This document shows positions 17,925 through 26,481 of a stretch of 64,000 nucleotides of DNA, one piece after another. Numbering within the stretch: position 1 is the stretch's first letter; every line of letters begins with the position of its first letter. The DNA comes from an uncultured Bacteroidia bacterium. GTDB lineage: Bacteria; Bacteroidota; Bacteroidia; Bacteroidales; UBA932. The stretch covers positions 23,390 through 87,389 of the forward strand of contig CACYHC010000002.1 in NCBI GenBank assembly GCA_902774145.1, written 5' to 3'. Both the position numbers and the translations under genes were made by a program. Under the pieces are notes generated by a model. That model saw only the letters and a program-made list of their open reading frames with translations. It made no database searches and was not told the DNA's origin.

Positions 17925-18413
17925 ATGAGACGCCGTATCCTTCATATCCTGTTCGTCCTGTTGGCCTGTACGGCCTGCCGCTCTGCCGGCGGTCCGTCCG
18001 GGACCTTGCAGGAGGGCGATATGTTCGTGGATTTCCCCCTCTCCGGCGGAAAGGCCTTTTCCGAGTATGCCGGCCGGGGAACTTATGTGCTGGTCTATGG
18101 CTGGGCCTCCTGGTCGGCGCCTTCCGTGACACAGCTTTCCCGCCTGGAAGCGGAGTCGGCCGAACTGGCCGCCGGAAAGGTGAATGCCCTGGCGCTGGCC
18201 CTGTGCGACACGCCCGCCGATGCGGCTTCCATCGCGGCGCGCCGTGCGCCTTCCGTCCCGCTCGCCGTCAGTGAAGATGCCGCCCCGGTCCGTCTGCTGG
18301 GCGTGGATACCCTGCCCGTCCTGATGCTCTTCGGCCCGGACGGGACCCTCCTGAAAAGAGACCTGCGCTGGCGTGACCTCCCCAAAATCTTGCGTTATAC
18401 CGGTGGAAACTGA
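17925..18413 (+). CDS. Thioredoxin-fold lipoprotein lacking both active-site cysteines
   Basis: Predicted exported lipoprotein, 162 residues. The N-terminus MRRRILHILFVLLACTAC has a hydrophobic core and candidate lipobox cysteines C15 and C18. The rest looks like a TlpA/ResA-type thioredoxin fold: YVLVYGWASWSAPSVTQLSRLE, then a LPVLMLFGPDGTLL strand with the cis-Pro motif. The redox motif WCxPC reads W63-S-A-P-S67, so both cysteines are serine and no disulfide chemistry is expected. The start codon abuts the rpsC terminator, leaving no room for a normal leader; a near-match -7 box (TATCTTTA, 17880-17887) sits before the hairpin. An in-frame TTG one codon upstream is less likely. The stop lies inside the uvrC start region. 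Confidence 0.75.
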   Translation: MRRRILHILFVLLACTACRSAGGPSGTLQEGDMFVDFPLSGGKAFSEYAGRGTYVLVYGWASWSAPSVTQLSRLEAESAELAAGKVNALALALCDTPADAASIAARRAPSVPLAVSEDAAPVRLLGVDTLPVLMLFGPDGTLLKRDLRWRDLPKILRYTGGN

Positions 18414-20202
18414 GGCTGCACTGAAAGAGAAGATTGCCCTCCTGCCGCATTCCCCGGGGGTGTACCGCTATTATGATGCAGCGGGTACCGTCATCTATGT
18501 GGGCAAGGCGAAGGACCTCTTCAAGCGGGTTTCCCAATACTTTGTGGACCCGTCCCGCCTGACGCTCAAAACCCGGCACCTCGTCGCGAAAATCGCCGAC
18601 ATCCAATATGCCGTGGTGGACAGCGAGGCGGACGCCTTGTTGCTGGAAAACAACCTGATCAAGCAGTATAAGCCCCGCTACAATATCCTGCTCAAGGATT
18701 CCAAGACCTATCCCTGGATTTGCGTTACGGCGGAGCCTTTCCCACGGATTTTCCTGACCCGGCGTGTCGTGAAGGACGGCTCCCGCTATTTCGGCCCCTA
18801 CAGTTCCGTCGTGCACGCCCGCGTCCTGATGAATTTTTTCCGGGCGAACTATCCCTTGCGCAGTTGCCGTCACACCCTGGACGCCGATGCTGTCCTGCGC
18901 CGACGGATCCGTCCCTGCCTGGACATTCAGATCGGCCGTTGCCGCGGCTGTTGCGTCGGCGGGATTTCCGTGGAGGAATACCGGGCGATGGTGGAGGAAA
19001 TCGTGCATCTGCTCTCCGGTGGCGTGAACGACATCATCCGCAGTTACCGCAGCGCAATGACCGAAGCGGCCGAACGGCTCGAATTTGAACGCGCGCAGCA
19101 GCTGAAGGAGCGGATGGAGGCTCTCCAGCGCCATTACGCCAAATCCGTTATCACCACTTCCGGCGATTTGTCCGCCGATGTCTTTTCGCTCGTCTTCGAC
19201 GGTCCGGACGCGTTCGGCAATTTCCTGCGCGTGCGCGGCGGCGCCATTGTCCAGTCGCTCAACCTGGGCTTCAAGCTCAATATCGAGGAGGACAGAGGCG
19301 CGGTCCTGAGTGAATTCATCGCCGAAATCCGCGCCAAATTCGGGGCGCTTTCCCCCGAACTGATCGTCCCGTTCAAGCCGGACAGTCCCTTCGACGGGCT
19401 GAAGGTGCCGCTTCGCGGGGACAAGCTCGCGCTGTTGGAACTGAGCACCAAGAATGCGAAGGAGTTCCGCTTCAATACCCTGAAGTCCAAGGAACGCACG
19501 AACCCGCAGGAATACCGGGAGGGCGTGCTGGAAGAACTCCGCGTAGCCCTGGGGATGCAGGAACCGCCCCGTCATATGGAGTGCTTCGACAATTCCAATA
19601 TCCTCGGGACGAATCCCGTGGCGGCCTGCGTCGTATTCCGTGATGCGGAGCCCTGTAAGCGGGATTATCGCAAATTCAAGATCAAGACCGTCGTCGGGGC
19701 CAACGATTATGCGTCGATGAAGGAAATCGTGAACCGCCGCTATGCGCGAATGTTGCAGGAAGCGCCGGACGACCTGCCGCAACTGGTCGTCATCGACGGG
19801 GGGAAGGGGCAGCTCAATTTTGCCTGGCAGGCCCTTTGCGAACTGGGCATCCAGGACCGGTTGACCGTGGTGGGCCTGGCCGAGCGGATGGAAGAAGTCA
19901 TTCGCATCGGGGACCCCTATCCGCTGTTCCTCGACCGGAATTCGCGCGCCTTCAAGGTGATTACGCATATCCGCGACGAAGCGCACCGCTTCGGCATCAC
20001 CTTCCACCGTTCCCTGCGCAGCAAGGCGGCGCTGCAGGGGGCGCTGGATGCCATTCGCGGCGTAGGGCCGAAGACGGCCGAGAGCCTGCTGATGCACTTC
20101 GGCAGCGTGGCGCGCATTGCAGCGGCGCCGGAGGAGGAAATCGCCGCATTGACCGGACCGGCGCTCGCCCGCCGTATCCACGAAGCATTGAACCATGACT
20201 GA
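18403..20202 (+). CDS. uvrC: Excinuclease ABC subunit C
   Basis: Nuclease of nucleotide excision repair that cuts both sides of a lesion marked by UvrA/UvrB; about 599 residues. Seen: the GIY-YIG domain (HSPGVYRYY, VIYVGKAKDL), a Cys-rich segment at about 180-195, the UvrB-binding UVR motif (RLEFERAQQLKERMEAL), the RNase H-like nuclease core (MECFDNSNILGTNPVA, VVIDGGKGQL), and the C-terminal helix-hairpin-helix (IRGVGPKTAESLLMHFGS). I chose the GTG at 18403, which overlaps the previous stop; an in-frame GTG at 18373 would add ten residues with no family match. pnuC overlaps its end by 8 bases. Confidence 0.96.
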   Translation: METEAALKEKIALLPHSPGVYRYYDAAGTVIYVGKAKDLFKRVSQYFVDPSRLTLKTRHLVAKIADIQYAVVDSEADALLLENNLIKQYKPRYNILLKDSKTYPWICVTAEPFPRIFLTRRVVKDGSRYFGPYSSVVHARVLMNFFRANYPLRSCRHTLDADAVLRRRIRPCLDIQIGRCRGCCVGGISVEEYRAMVEEIVHLLSGGVNDIIRSYRSAMTEAAERLEFERAQQLKERMEALQRHYAKSVITTSGDLSADVFSLVFDGPDAFGNFLRVRGGAIVQSLNLGFKLNIEEDRGAVLSEFIAEIRAKFGALSPELIVPFKPDSPFDGLKVPLRGDKLALLELSTKNAKEFRFNTLKSKERTNPQEYREGVLEELRVALGMQEPPRHMECFDNSNILGTNPVAACVVFRDAEPCKRDYRKFKIKTVVGANDYASMKEIVNRRYARMLQEAPDDLPQLVVIDGGKGQLNFAWQALCELGIQDRLTVVGLAERMEEVIRIGDPYPLFLDRNSRAFKVITHIRDEAHRFGITFHRSLRSKAALQGALDAIRGVGPKTAESLLMHFGSVARIAAAPEEEIAALTGPALARRIHEALNHD

Positions 20203-20950
20203 AAAGACTTTCAATAAAGCGCTGAACGTATCCCTGCTGGCCGGAATGACCCTTGCGGTCCTGGTGGCTACTGTGTTGCGTTTCCCTTCCGCGCAGGACG
20301 GACGTTTCCTGCTGCTGGTATCCGCCTTTAGTTCCCTGATGGGCATCCTGAGTGCCGTCTGTTCTGCCAACGGGCTGATCATCACTTTCCTGTTCGGCCT
20401 GCTGGACGTATCGCTCTACGGCGTGGTCTGCCTCCTGAACTGGAAAGACGGCGGTGCCGGGCTGGGGAACGCCCTGCTGCATTTTGTCTATTTCGTGCCG
20501 ATGCAGTTCGTCGGCTTTTTCCAGTGGCGCCGCCGCGGTCATTCGGAGGAGGGGGCCGTCCGGGCCCGGAGACTCACGCCCCGCGGACGCCTGCTCACCG
20601 GCGTGGCGTTCCTCGTCGCGGGCGTGGCCGCCTACCTGCTGCTCCTGCACTTTGACCGTTCCGGAGCGCAGGGCTTCTGGCGCTGGACCGTCCTGCTGGA
20701 CGTCCTGCCGCTGATCTGTAACATCATCGGCCAGATCCTGCTCTCCGCGGCCTATATGGAACAGTGGATTTTCTGGATTGGGGTGAATATCTTTTCGATT
20801 GCGATGTGGGGCGCCACGATGAAGAACACTCCGGACGCATCCTATGCGCTCATCTATTTGATCAAGTATACTTTCTATCTGGTCAACTCCTGCAACGGCC
20901 TCCGGATCTGGCTGTCGCTCAGTGCACCGGAAAGGCGTTTGGATAAGTGA
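20195..20950 (+). CDS. pnuC: Nicotinamide riboside transporter PnuC
   Basis: Inner-membrane facilitator importing nicotinamide riboside for NAD synthesis; 251 residues with about seven membrane helices. Seen: FLFGLLDVSLYG, the FVPMQFVGFFQWRRR segment and the MEQWIFWIGVN segment, which are PnuC signatures. No NAD-related riboswitch or nicotinamide riboside kinase gene is next to it. It overlaps uvrC by 8 bases and is likely co-transcribed with it. The acpP promoter -33 box lies in its last codons. Confidence 0.9.
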   Translation: MTEKTFNKALNVSLLAGMTLAVLVATVLRFPSAQDGRFLLLVSAFSSLMGILSAVCSANGLIITFLFGLLDVSLYGVVCLLNWKDGGAGLGNALLHFVYFVPMQFVGFFQWRRRGHSEEGAVRARRLTPRGRLLTGVAFLVAGVAAYLLLLHFDRSGAQGFWRWTVLLDVLPLICNIIGQILLSAAYMEQWIFWIGVNIFSIAMWGATMKNTPDASYALIYLIKYTFYLVNSCNGLRIWLSLSAPERRLDK

Positions 20951-20969
20951 ATTTATTTCATTACCTTTG
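20938..20969 (+). promoter_or_regulatory. Promoter of acpP
   Basis: TTTG (20938-20941), 20-base spacer, TACCTTTG (20962-20969): full -33/-7 match. The -33 box overlaps the 3' end of pnuC. The leader to the acpP ATG is about 45 bases and AT-rich. Confidence 0.8.
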
Positions 20970-21017
20970 CAGGCCAATTTGACACAAATAATTAAACAAT
21001 TTAAATATTAACCTATT

Positions 21018-21260
21018 ATGGATTACGCAGAAATCAAAAAGAAGGTGACCGACATCATCGTTGACAAGCTCGGTGCGGAACCCTCCGAGGTGACCGAAGA
21101 GGCCAACTTCACCAATGACCTGGGCGCTGATTCCCTCGACACCGTCGAGCTGCTCATGGAGTTCGAGAAAGTGTTCGGCATTCAGATTCCCGACGATGAA
21201 GCCAGCACGATTGCGACCGTGAAGGACGCTATCGACAAGGTGGCCGAGAAGATCGCCTAA
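21018..21260 (+). CDS. acpP: Acyl carrier protein
   Basis: Small acidic carrier that holds growing acyl chains on phosphopantetheine in fatty-acid and lipid A synthesis; 80 residues. The attachment serine is S39 in [10 protein letters not shown]. It has its own promoter and is followed by a strong bidirectional terminator, so it is monocistronic. The usual partner fabF is not beside it. Confidence 0.97.
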   Translation: MDYAEIKKKVTDIIVDKLGAEPSEVTEEANFTNDLGADSLDTVELLMEFEKVFGIQIPDDEASTIATVKDAIDKVAEKIA

Positions 21261-21280
21261 TTTCGAATATAGACGAAATA

Positions 21281-21306
21281 AAAGCCGCCCGGCAGGGCGG
21301 CTTTTT
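21281..21306. terminator. Bidirectional terminator between acpP and the DUF4270 gene
   Basis: AAAGCCGCCC / GGGCGGCTTT perfect stem with a GGCA loop, flanked by A and T runs, so it can work for acpP on the plus strand and for the convergent DUF4270 gene on the minus strand. Confidence 0.88.
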
Positions 21307-21323
21307 CGTGTTTACAGGGTTGC

Positions 21324-22940
21324 TTAATCAATCGGCAGCGAATAGGTCAGCTCCAGCATCGGGTGGCGGCCGGCTTCCGTTCCGTTGAGAACGGTGCGGT
21401 AATACCGGTCCTGATCCAGCAGCAGCTGCGTCTGGGTGGAGCTGGTGGAAGCGCTGCTGTTCATCGCCGACCAGTAGTAATAGTTGGAGTAGTAGTCGTT
21501 GTAGCCGTAACTGCCGGAGCCGCCGTAGCCGTACATCTGGTAATAGTAGTTCTGGTAGGCGAGCTGCTGGTAATAGTCGTTGATGCTCTGCGTGGAGGCG
21601 TTGGTGGTCAGCTTCTCGTATTTCTTGATCAGCAGCCAGACATCGTAGTTGCTGCTGACGGGTTGGTCTGCGCTCTGGTCCAGGATGGCCTGGAGATGGT
21701 AGGTGATGTCCGGGCGGTAACTCCGGGTCCCGAGGTTGATGTCCCCCTGGTTTTCGTCGCTCGACGCGGCGTCGGTAATGTTCATGAAGATGGCCGAATT
21801 GTCCGTGGTATAACGCACGGTGGGGGAGAGCACCTCGGCGAAGGCGTCGAAGCGCTCCGGCACTTCGTAGGGGAGAATCAGCGTCGCCTTGTTGACGACG
21901 GCTTTACCGGCCAGGTCTTCAAGTTCTGCGGGACTGATATCCGGCATCTCTTTGCGGATTTCCGCCTTGATGGCGTTGCGCACGATATCCCTGAGGTAGG
22001 TGGCGCTCACCACCGGTTTCGGGGCGCCGCCGCCCTCCACCAGGATGTCTCCTTCGATGCGGGGCGTTTCCCGGGTCGTGCAGCTCTGAATGTTGAGCGC
22101 ATACTGCGGGAAGATACCGGTGGCGCTGTTGGTCAGCAGGGAGTCGGATTTATAGAAATTGTCGGCCCCGAGGAAGAAGCAGAACAGGGAGTCCTTGACC
22201 ACGCCGTCGTAGGTCCCCCGGGTCTGGAGGATCGCGTAGTTGCCGAGGAAGTAACCGTTGCTGCTGTCGTAGTCGAACTGGAGCTTGAAGATGTTGATGC
22301 GTCCGCCCATTCCGGCGGGCGCTTCCGTCTCGATGTAGATGCCCGGGAACTTCTGGATGTATTTGCTGTAGTCGCTTTTCTCTTCGTCGGTGAGGGTGAG
22401 GAAGCGCCGGCCGTATTCTTCCGTGAAGTCGAAAGAGAGGGAGTCGCTGCCGTTGATGACGGGGGAACCGCGTACGATGGAGGTGGTGCCGTGCGGCTGG
22501 TCTTCCAGTCCGCCGTGGTCCGCGCCCGTCCGGATCGGGCGGGTCAGTTCATAGACCCGGATATTCTGGAGGATGCACTCCTGGCTGGCGTTCTCCATCG
22601 AAACGGTGTCGAGTTCCGAGGAAAAATGGAAACTGACGAACTCCGGATTCTCGCCGAAGTCCATTTTTGGGTTCATCGGCACGAGCGCCAGGGCGCAGGA
22701 GCGGGTGCTGAGTCCGAAAACATTGTCCCGGACGGCGCCGATGGTGATGCGCCTCGAAGAATAGCCGGTCAGGCTGTCGGGGGACTGCAGGGCGAATTCC
22801 GTCACGGGGATGTCCGCGGTATGGATCGTGAACATCTGGTTGCCGGGAACGAGGTTCCCGCCGAGATTGTAGTCGATGTCGACACATGCGGTGCAGAGCG
22901 CGGCAAGCGCAACCACCGCCGCCACCAGGCGGAATTTCAT
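21324..22940 (-). CDS. DUF4270 lipoprotein with tyrosine-rich C-terminal insert
   Basis: Predicted outer-membrane lipoprotein of unknown function, 538 residues from MKFRLVAAVVALAALCTAC, a clear lipoprotein signal. An in-frame upstream start lies in the GT5 gene and is rejected. The DUF4270 family is confined to Bacteroidota and is typically placed after the short GT5 glycogen synthase, as here (1-base gap). The body has several FDY/YLRDI/TLILPYEV segments of a beta-rich domain. Between about residues 445 and 495 (bases 21455-21595) lies a low-complexity stretch with about 15 Tyr plus Gly, Ser and Asn, which looks inserted and variable. Function is not known. Confidence 0.8.
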   Translation of the reverse strand: MKFRLVAAVVALAALCTACVDIDYNLGGNLVPGNQMFTIHTADIPVTEFALQSPDSLTGYSSRRITIGAVRDNVFGLSTRSCALALVPMNPKMDFGENPEFVSFHFSSELDTVSMENASQECILQNIRVYELTRPIRTGADHGGLEDQPHGTTSIVRGSPVINGSDSLSFDFTEEYGRRFLTLTDEEKSDYSKYIQKFPGIYIETEAPAGMGGRINIFKLQFDYDSSNGYFLGNYAILQTRGTYDGVVKDSLFCFFLGADNFYKSDSLLTNSATGIFPQYALNIQSCTTRETPRIEGDILVEGGGAPKPVVSATYLRDIVRNAIKAEIRKEMPDISPAELEDLAGKAVVNKATLILPYEVPERFDAFAEVLSPTVRYTTDNSAIFMNITDAASSDENQGDINLGTRSYRPDITYHLQAILDQSADQPVSSNYDVWLLIKKYEKLTTNASTQSINDYYQQLAYQNYYYQMYGYGGSGSYGYNDYYSNYYYWSAMNSSASTSSTQTQLLLDQDRYYRTVLNGTEAGRHPMLELTYSLPID

Positions 22941-22941
22941 A

Positions 22942-23760
22942 CTAGAGGCTGTCGTAGAAAGCATTGTACCTGTCGATATATTCTCCGTTCTCCATCGCCT
23001 TCGCGTCAAAATCCAGGACAGGAATATGCGTGGCGCGACACATCCGCACCAGGGATTCGTCGATGCCGCCGCTGCCCAGAATCACGCCGTCCGCATACTG
23101 GATGGCTGTTTGGGCCAGGCCGATGGCGTCCGCTTTCTCGAGGAAGGGGAGGTCGGCTTCGCCCAGGGCGCCGAAGGGAACCTTGGAGCGGAAGGCGGAC
23201 GGGAAAGTCATTCCTTCCCCGTCGTTGTACAGGGAGAGCACCACCTTGCAGGACGAGAAAATCGGGTCGTCCTTGTAGGCTTTTTTCAGGAAGGCGGGGA
23301 CGAGGTGGGAAATCCAGCCGTGGCAGTGGATGACATCCGGCGCCCAGCGCAGTTTCTTCACGGTCTCCAGCACGCCGCGTGCGTAGAAGATGGCGCGCTC
23401 ATCGTTGTCTTCAAAGAATTTCCCGTCGGTGTCGCAATAGGTCTGTTTGCGCTTGAAATAGTCTTCGTTGTCAATGAAATAAACCTGTATCCGGGCACTG
23501 GGAATGGAGGCCACCTTGATGATGAGGGGGCGGTCCACGTCACTGATGATGATGTTCATGCCGGAGAGGCGGATGACTTCGTGCAATTGGTTCTTGCGCT
23601 CGTTGATGCAGCCAAAGCGGGGCATGAAGGAGCGCGTCTCCTTATGCCTCTCCTGGATTCCCTGGGGCAATTGCCTGCAAGTGAGCGACATCGGACTTTC
23701 CGGAAGATAAGGGAAAATTTCCGAATTGACGAAAAGGATTCTATGTTTGATTTCTCCCAT
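22942..23760 (-). CDS. glgA: Glycogen/starch synthase, GT5 N-terminal domain only
   Basis: GT5-type glucosyltransferase domain expected to use ADP- or UDP-glucose, 272 residues. Seen: ILFVNSEIFPYLPESPMS in place of the usual KTGGL loop, the IIKVASIPSARIQVYFIDN segment, and DVIHCHGWISHLVPAFL. Full GlgA is near 480 residues; here only the acceptor-binding N-terminal Rossmann half is present, as in other Bacteroidota. Whether it synthesises glucan alone is open, and the GlgA name is by family. The -7 promoter box ends 7 bases before the ATG. The DUF4270 gene follows after 1 base. Confidence 0.82.
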   Translation of the reverse strand: MGEIKHRILFVNSEIFPYLPESPMSLTCRQLPQGIQERHKETRSFMPRFGCINERKNQLHEVIRLSGMNIIISDVDRPLIIKVASIPSARIQVYFIDNEDYFKRKQTYCDTDGKFFEDNDERAIFYARGVLETVKKLRWAPDVIHCHGWISHLVPAFLKKAYKDDPIFSSCKVVLSLYNDGEGMTFPSAFRSKVPFGALGEADLPFLEKADAIGLAQTAIQYADGVILGSGGIDESLVRMCRATHIPVLDFDAKAMENGEYIDRYNAFYDSL

Positions 23761-23767
23761 ATTCGCA

Positions 23768-23775
23768 CAAAGATA
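23768..23775 (-). promoter_or_regulatory. -7 box of the GT5-DUF4270 promoter
   Basis: Minus-strand TATCTTTG, exact -7 consensus, 7 bases before the ATG. No clear -33 box. It is divergent from the ftsX promoter within a 72-base AT-rich gap. Confidence 0.6.
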
Positions 23776-23784
23776 AGAATTTTT

Positions 23785-23813
23785 TTTGAATTCTTCTTAA
23801 ATGATTATCTTTG
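23785..23813 (+). promoter_or_regulatory. Promoter of ftsX run
   Basis: TTTG (23785-23788), 17-base spacer, TATCTTTG (23806-23813), 19 bases before the ftsX ATG. The spacer is shorter than the usual 19-20. Confidence 0.6.
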
Positions 23814-23832
23814 AACGCTCAAACGGACACGG

Positions 23833-24711
23833 ATGGACAGGAAAGAAAGAAAAATGATGCGGAGGCGGCTGTTCAACGCCTATGCCTCCAGTATCGTCAG
23901 CATCTCGCTCGTGTTGATGCTGGTGGGGCTGTCGTCGCTGTTTATTGTCAACGCCCGCCGGATGGCGGATTATTTCAAGGAAAACCTTCAGGTAATGGTG
24001 CTGTTGCGCGAAAATGTTTCCGACGCACAGGCCGCGGATTATTGCAGCGAGGTCGCGGAGCGTCCCTATGTGCGCAGCGCACGGGTCGTTACCCGCGAGG
24101 AAGGGGAGGCGGAACTGAAAAAAATGCTCGGCGAGGATTTCCTCGACGTCTTTTCCGCATCGCCGGTCCCGGTGTCGCTGGACGTGAACCTTTGGGCCGC
24201 GTATGTCAATCCGGACAGTCTGGAAGTGGTGCGGGCGGACTTTGCCGCATCGCCGCTGGTGGAGGAAGTGGAGTGCCGGCAGTCGCTGGTGGAAACCCTG
24301 AACCGGAGCCTGGGCAAGTTGTCGCTGCTCCTGGTGGTCGTGGTGGCGCTGCTGCTCTTCATTTCGTATGTGCTGATTGGCAATACGGTGCGCCTGAACG
24401 TGTTTGCGCGCCGTTTCACCGTGCATACGATGAAGTTGGTCGGGGCTACGCGCGCCTTTATCCGGCGGCCTTTCCTGGGTGCCGGGGTGCTGCAGGGGCT
24501 CATCGCCGGCGGGATTGCGTTCGGGGGGATTACCCTGGCGGTTTCGCTGTTGCGGCGTTCCTTCCCGGACCTGGTCGACGTGGTGGTGGGGGATTCGCTG
24601 CCCGTGGTGGCGGCGATTGTGGTCGCGGCGGGGATCTTCATCTGCGTCACCAGCACCTGGTTCGTCGTCAACCGGTTGATATCTTTGAACAAGGACGATT
24701 TATATTATTGA
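23833..24711 (+). CDS. ftsX: Cell division permease-like protein FtsX
   Basis: Inner-membrane partner of the FtsE ATPase that controls peptidoglycan hydrolases at the division site; 292 residues. Seen: an N-terminal membrane helix (about 18-40), an extracellular domain (VMVLLRENVSDAQ, REEGEAELKKMLGEDF), and three C-terminal helices with the LNVFARRFTVHTMKLVGAT segment typical of FtsX. As in other Bacteroidota, ftsE is not adjacent. DUF3098 follows after 1 base. Confidence 0.93.
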   Translation: MDRKERKMMRRRLFNAYASSIVSISLVLMLVGLSSLFIVNARRMADYFKENLQVMVLLRENVSDAQAADYCSEVAERPYVRSARVVTREEGEAELKKMLGEDFLDVFSASPVPVSLDVNLWAAYVNPDSLEVVRADFAASPLVEEVECRQSLVETLNRSLGKLSLLLVVVVALLLFISYVLIGNTVRLNVFARRFTVHTMKLVGATRAFIRRPFLGAGVLQGLIAGGIAFGGITLAVSLLRRSFPDLVDVVVGDSLPVVAAIVVAAGIFICVTSTWFVVNRLISLNKDDLYY

Positions 24712-24712
24712 T

Positions 24713-24931
24713 ATGGAGAATAGAATGGCGATGGGGCCGAAGGGGTTGCGGCTGCTTTTGGCGGGGCTGCTGGTGATGGCGGCCGGATTTGTGCTGATGA
24801 CCGGCGGCGGCAGCAAGGACCCGCAGGTGTTCAATACGGCGATGTTTGATTTCCGGCGCCTGGTCCTGGCGCCCGTCGTGATTTTGGCGGGCATCGTGAC
24901 GGAAGTGGTCGCCATAATGAAAAAACAGTAG
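24713..24931 (+). CDS. DUF3098 small membrane protein
   Basis: 72-residue protein with two membrane helices (about 12-30 and 50-68) joined by a short GGGSKDPQVFNTAMFDFRRL loop. The DUF3098 family is found in Bacteroidota, regularly between ftsX and uppP, as here. No function is known; the neighbours suggest a role at the cell envelope. Confidence 0.85.
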   Translation: MENRMAMGPKGLRLLLAGLLVMAAGFVLMTGGGSKDPQVFNTAMFDFRRLVLAPVVILAGIVTEVVAIMKKQ

Positions 24932-24934
24932 GCG

Positions 24935-25741
24935 ATGGATTGGTGGCAGGCATTGCTGCTCGGGCTGGTGCAGGGGCTTACGGAGTTCCTGCCGGTGAGC
25001 AGCAGCGGACATTTGATGATTGCCCGGGAACTCTTCGGCGTGGACGGAGAAGGCTTCCTGGATTTTACCGTAACGGTGCATTTTGCGACGGTCCTGAGCA
25101 CCCTGGTGGTGTTCCGCAAACCGATTGCCGCGCTCTTGCGCGACCTTTTCCGCTTCAAACTGAACGACGGTACCGACTACATCTGGAAACTCTGTCTTTC
25201 GATGATTCCGGTGGCCGTCGTCGGCTTTTTCTTCAAGGATGAGGTGGAGGCCCTCTTCGACGGCGGCCTGCGGACGGTGGCGGTCTGCCTGCTGGTGACG
25301 GCGGCATTGCTGGCGTTTTCGGACCTGCTGGGCGGAAAACTGCCCGTGCGCGGGAATTACCGGAACGGGATTTCCTGGTGGCAGGCCCTGCTGGTGGGGC
25401 TCGGCCAGGCCTGTGCCGTCGCGCCCGGCCTGTCGCGTTCCGGAACGACCATTGCGACGGGCCTGATCAGCGGTGTAAAGCGGGAGGGGATGGCGCAGTT
25501 CTCCTTCCTGATGGTGCTGGTGCCCATTATCGGCGAGCAGATGTTGGATTTGCTCAAGGGGTCTTCCGCTGCGGCGGGAACGGGTGTCGGCTCCCTTGCG
25601 CTGCTCTGCGGCTTTGCCGCCGCTTTCATTTCCGGACTGCTGGCCTGCAGCGCGATGGTGGCGCTGGTGCGGCGGTCGCGCCTCTACTGGTTCTCGATTT
25701 ACTGTGCCGTCGTCGCCGTTTTGATTTTCGTGCTGGGATGA
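24935..25741 (+). CDS. uppP: Undecaprenyl-diphosphatase
   Basis: Integral membrane phosphatase (BacA/UppP) recycling undecaprenyl diphosphate to the monophosphate carrier for peptidoglycan and surface glycans; 268 residues, about eight helices. Seen: the two inverted-repeat motifs FLPVSSSGHLMIARE and APGLSRSGTTIATGL. The stop overlaps the ATG of the next gene (ATGA), so the two are coupled. Confidence 0.95.
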   Translation: MDWWQALLLGLVQGLTEFLPVSSSGHLMIARELFGVDGEGFLDFTVTVHFATVLSTLVVFRKPIAALLRDLFRFKLNDGTDYIWKLCLSMIPVAVVGFFFKDEVEALFDGGLRTVAVCLLVTAALLAFSDLLGGKLPVRGNYRNGISWWQALLVGLGQACAVAPGLSRSGTTIATGLISGVKREGMAQFSFLMVLVPIIGEQMLDLLKGSSAAAGTGVGSLALLCGFAAAFISGLLACSAMVALVRRSRLYWFSIYCAVVAVLIFVLG

Positions 25742-26481
25742 CGCGTACGCTGAATTATTTTGTCGCCGACGTGCACCTGGGGCTGCGCGGACCGGACCGG
25801 GAGGGCCGCGAGCGGCGGTTCCTGCAGTTTCTGGACAGCATCCCGGCGGAGCGCACCCAAGGGCTTTACCTGCTCGGCGACATCTGGGATTTCTGGTATG
25901 AATACCACGACGTGGTCCCGCGCGAAGCGGCCCGGGTGGTCTGTGCCCTGGTCCGGTTGATGGATGCGGGGGTGCAGGTCTTCTTCGTTCCCGGAAACCA
26001 CGACGTCTGGACCTATTCTTTCTTCGAGTCCCTCGGGATGCGGCGCCTCGAGCAGCCCGCGCAGGTGGAAATCGGCGGGAAGCCGTTCTGTCTGGGGCAC
26101 GGGGACGGCCTGGGCGACGTGCCCTTCGGCGACCGGCTCATCGGCTGGATTTTTCACAACAAAGTACTGCAGGCCCTGTTCAGCACCCTGCATCCCTGGT
26201 TTGCGTACCGGCTGGGGATTGCCTGGTCGTCGCGCAACCGGCAGACGCACGGCGCTTTTGTCTTCGACGAAAAGAAGATTCCGCTCCGCGGCTTTGTCGA
26301 AGCGTATGCGCGCGAACACCGCGTCGACGCCTTTATTTTCGGGCACTATCACCACCGCCTGGATACCACCCTGGCGGGCGGGGAGCGTTTCCTGATTGTC
26401 GGCGACTGGATCGGCGGGGAAAATCCCTATGTCCTTTTCGACGGGGAGGCCCTCCGTCTTACTTCTTTTTCAGCGGCTTGA
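25738..26481 (+). CDS. UDP-2,3-diacylglucosamine diphosphatase (LpxH-like)
   Basis: Metallophosphoesterase of lipid A synthesis that cleaves UDP-2,3-diacylglucosamine to lipid X; 247 residues. Seen metal-binding motifs in order: ADVHLG, LGDIWDFWYEY, GNHDVW, GHGDGLGD and GHYHH. The ATG overlaps the uppP stop; long open frame upstream of it is uppP in another frame. The 3' end overlaps the convergent DUF4294 gene by 23 bases. Function follows the family; Bacteroidota proteins of this group are LpxH-type. Confidence 0.87.
   Translation: MTRTLNYFVADVHLGLRGPDREGRERRFLQFLDSIPAERTQGLYLLGDIWDFWYEYHDVVPREAARVVCALVRLMDAGVQVFFVPGNHDVWTYSFFESLGMRRLEQPAQVEIGGKPFCLGHGDGLGDVPFGDRLIGWIFHNKVLQALFSTLHPWFAYRLGIAWSSRNRQTHGAFVFDEKKIPLRGFVEAYAREHRVDAFIFGHYHHRLDTTLAGGERFLIVGDWIGGENPYVLFDGEALRLTSFSAA

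Noticed and set aside
18268-20385. 705-codon minus-strand frame opposite uvrC
   Set aside because: Shadow of UvrC; composition typical of reversed high-GC coding sequence.
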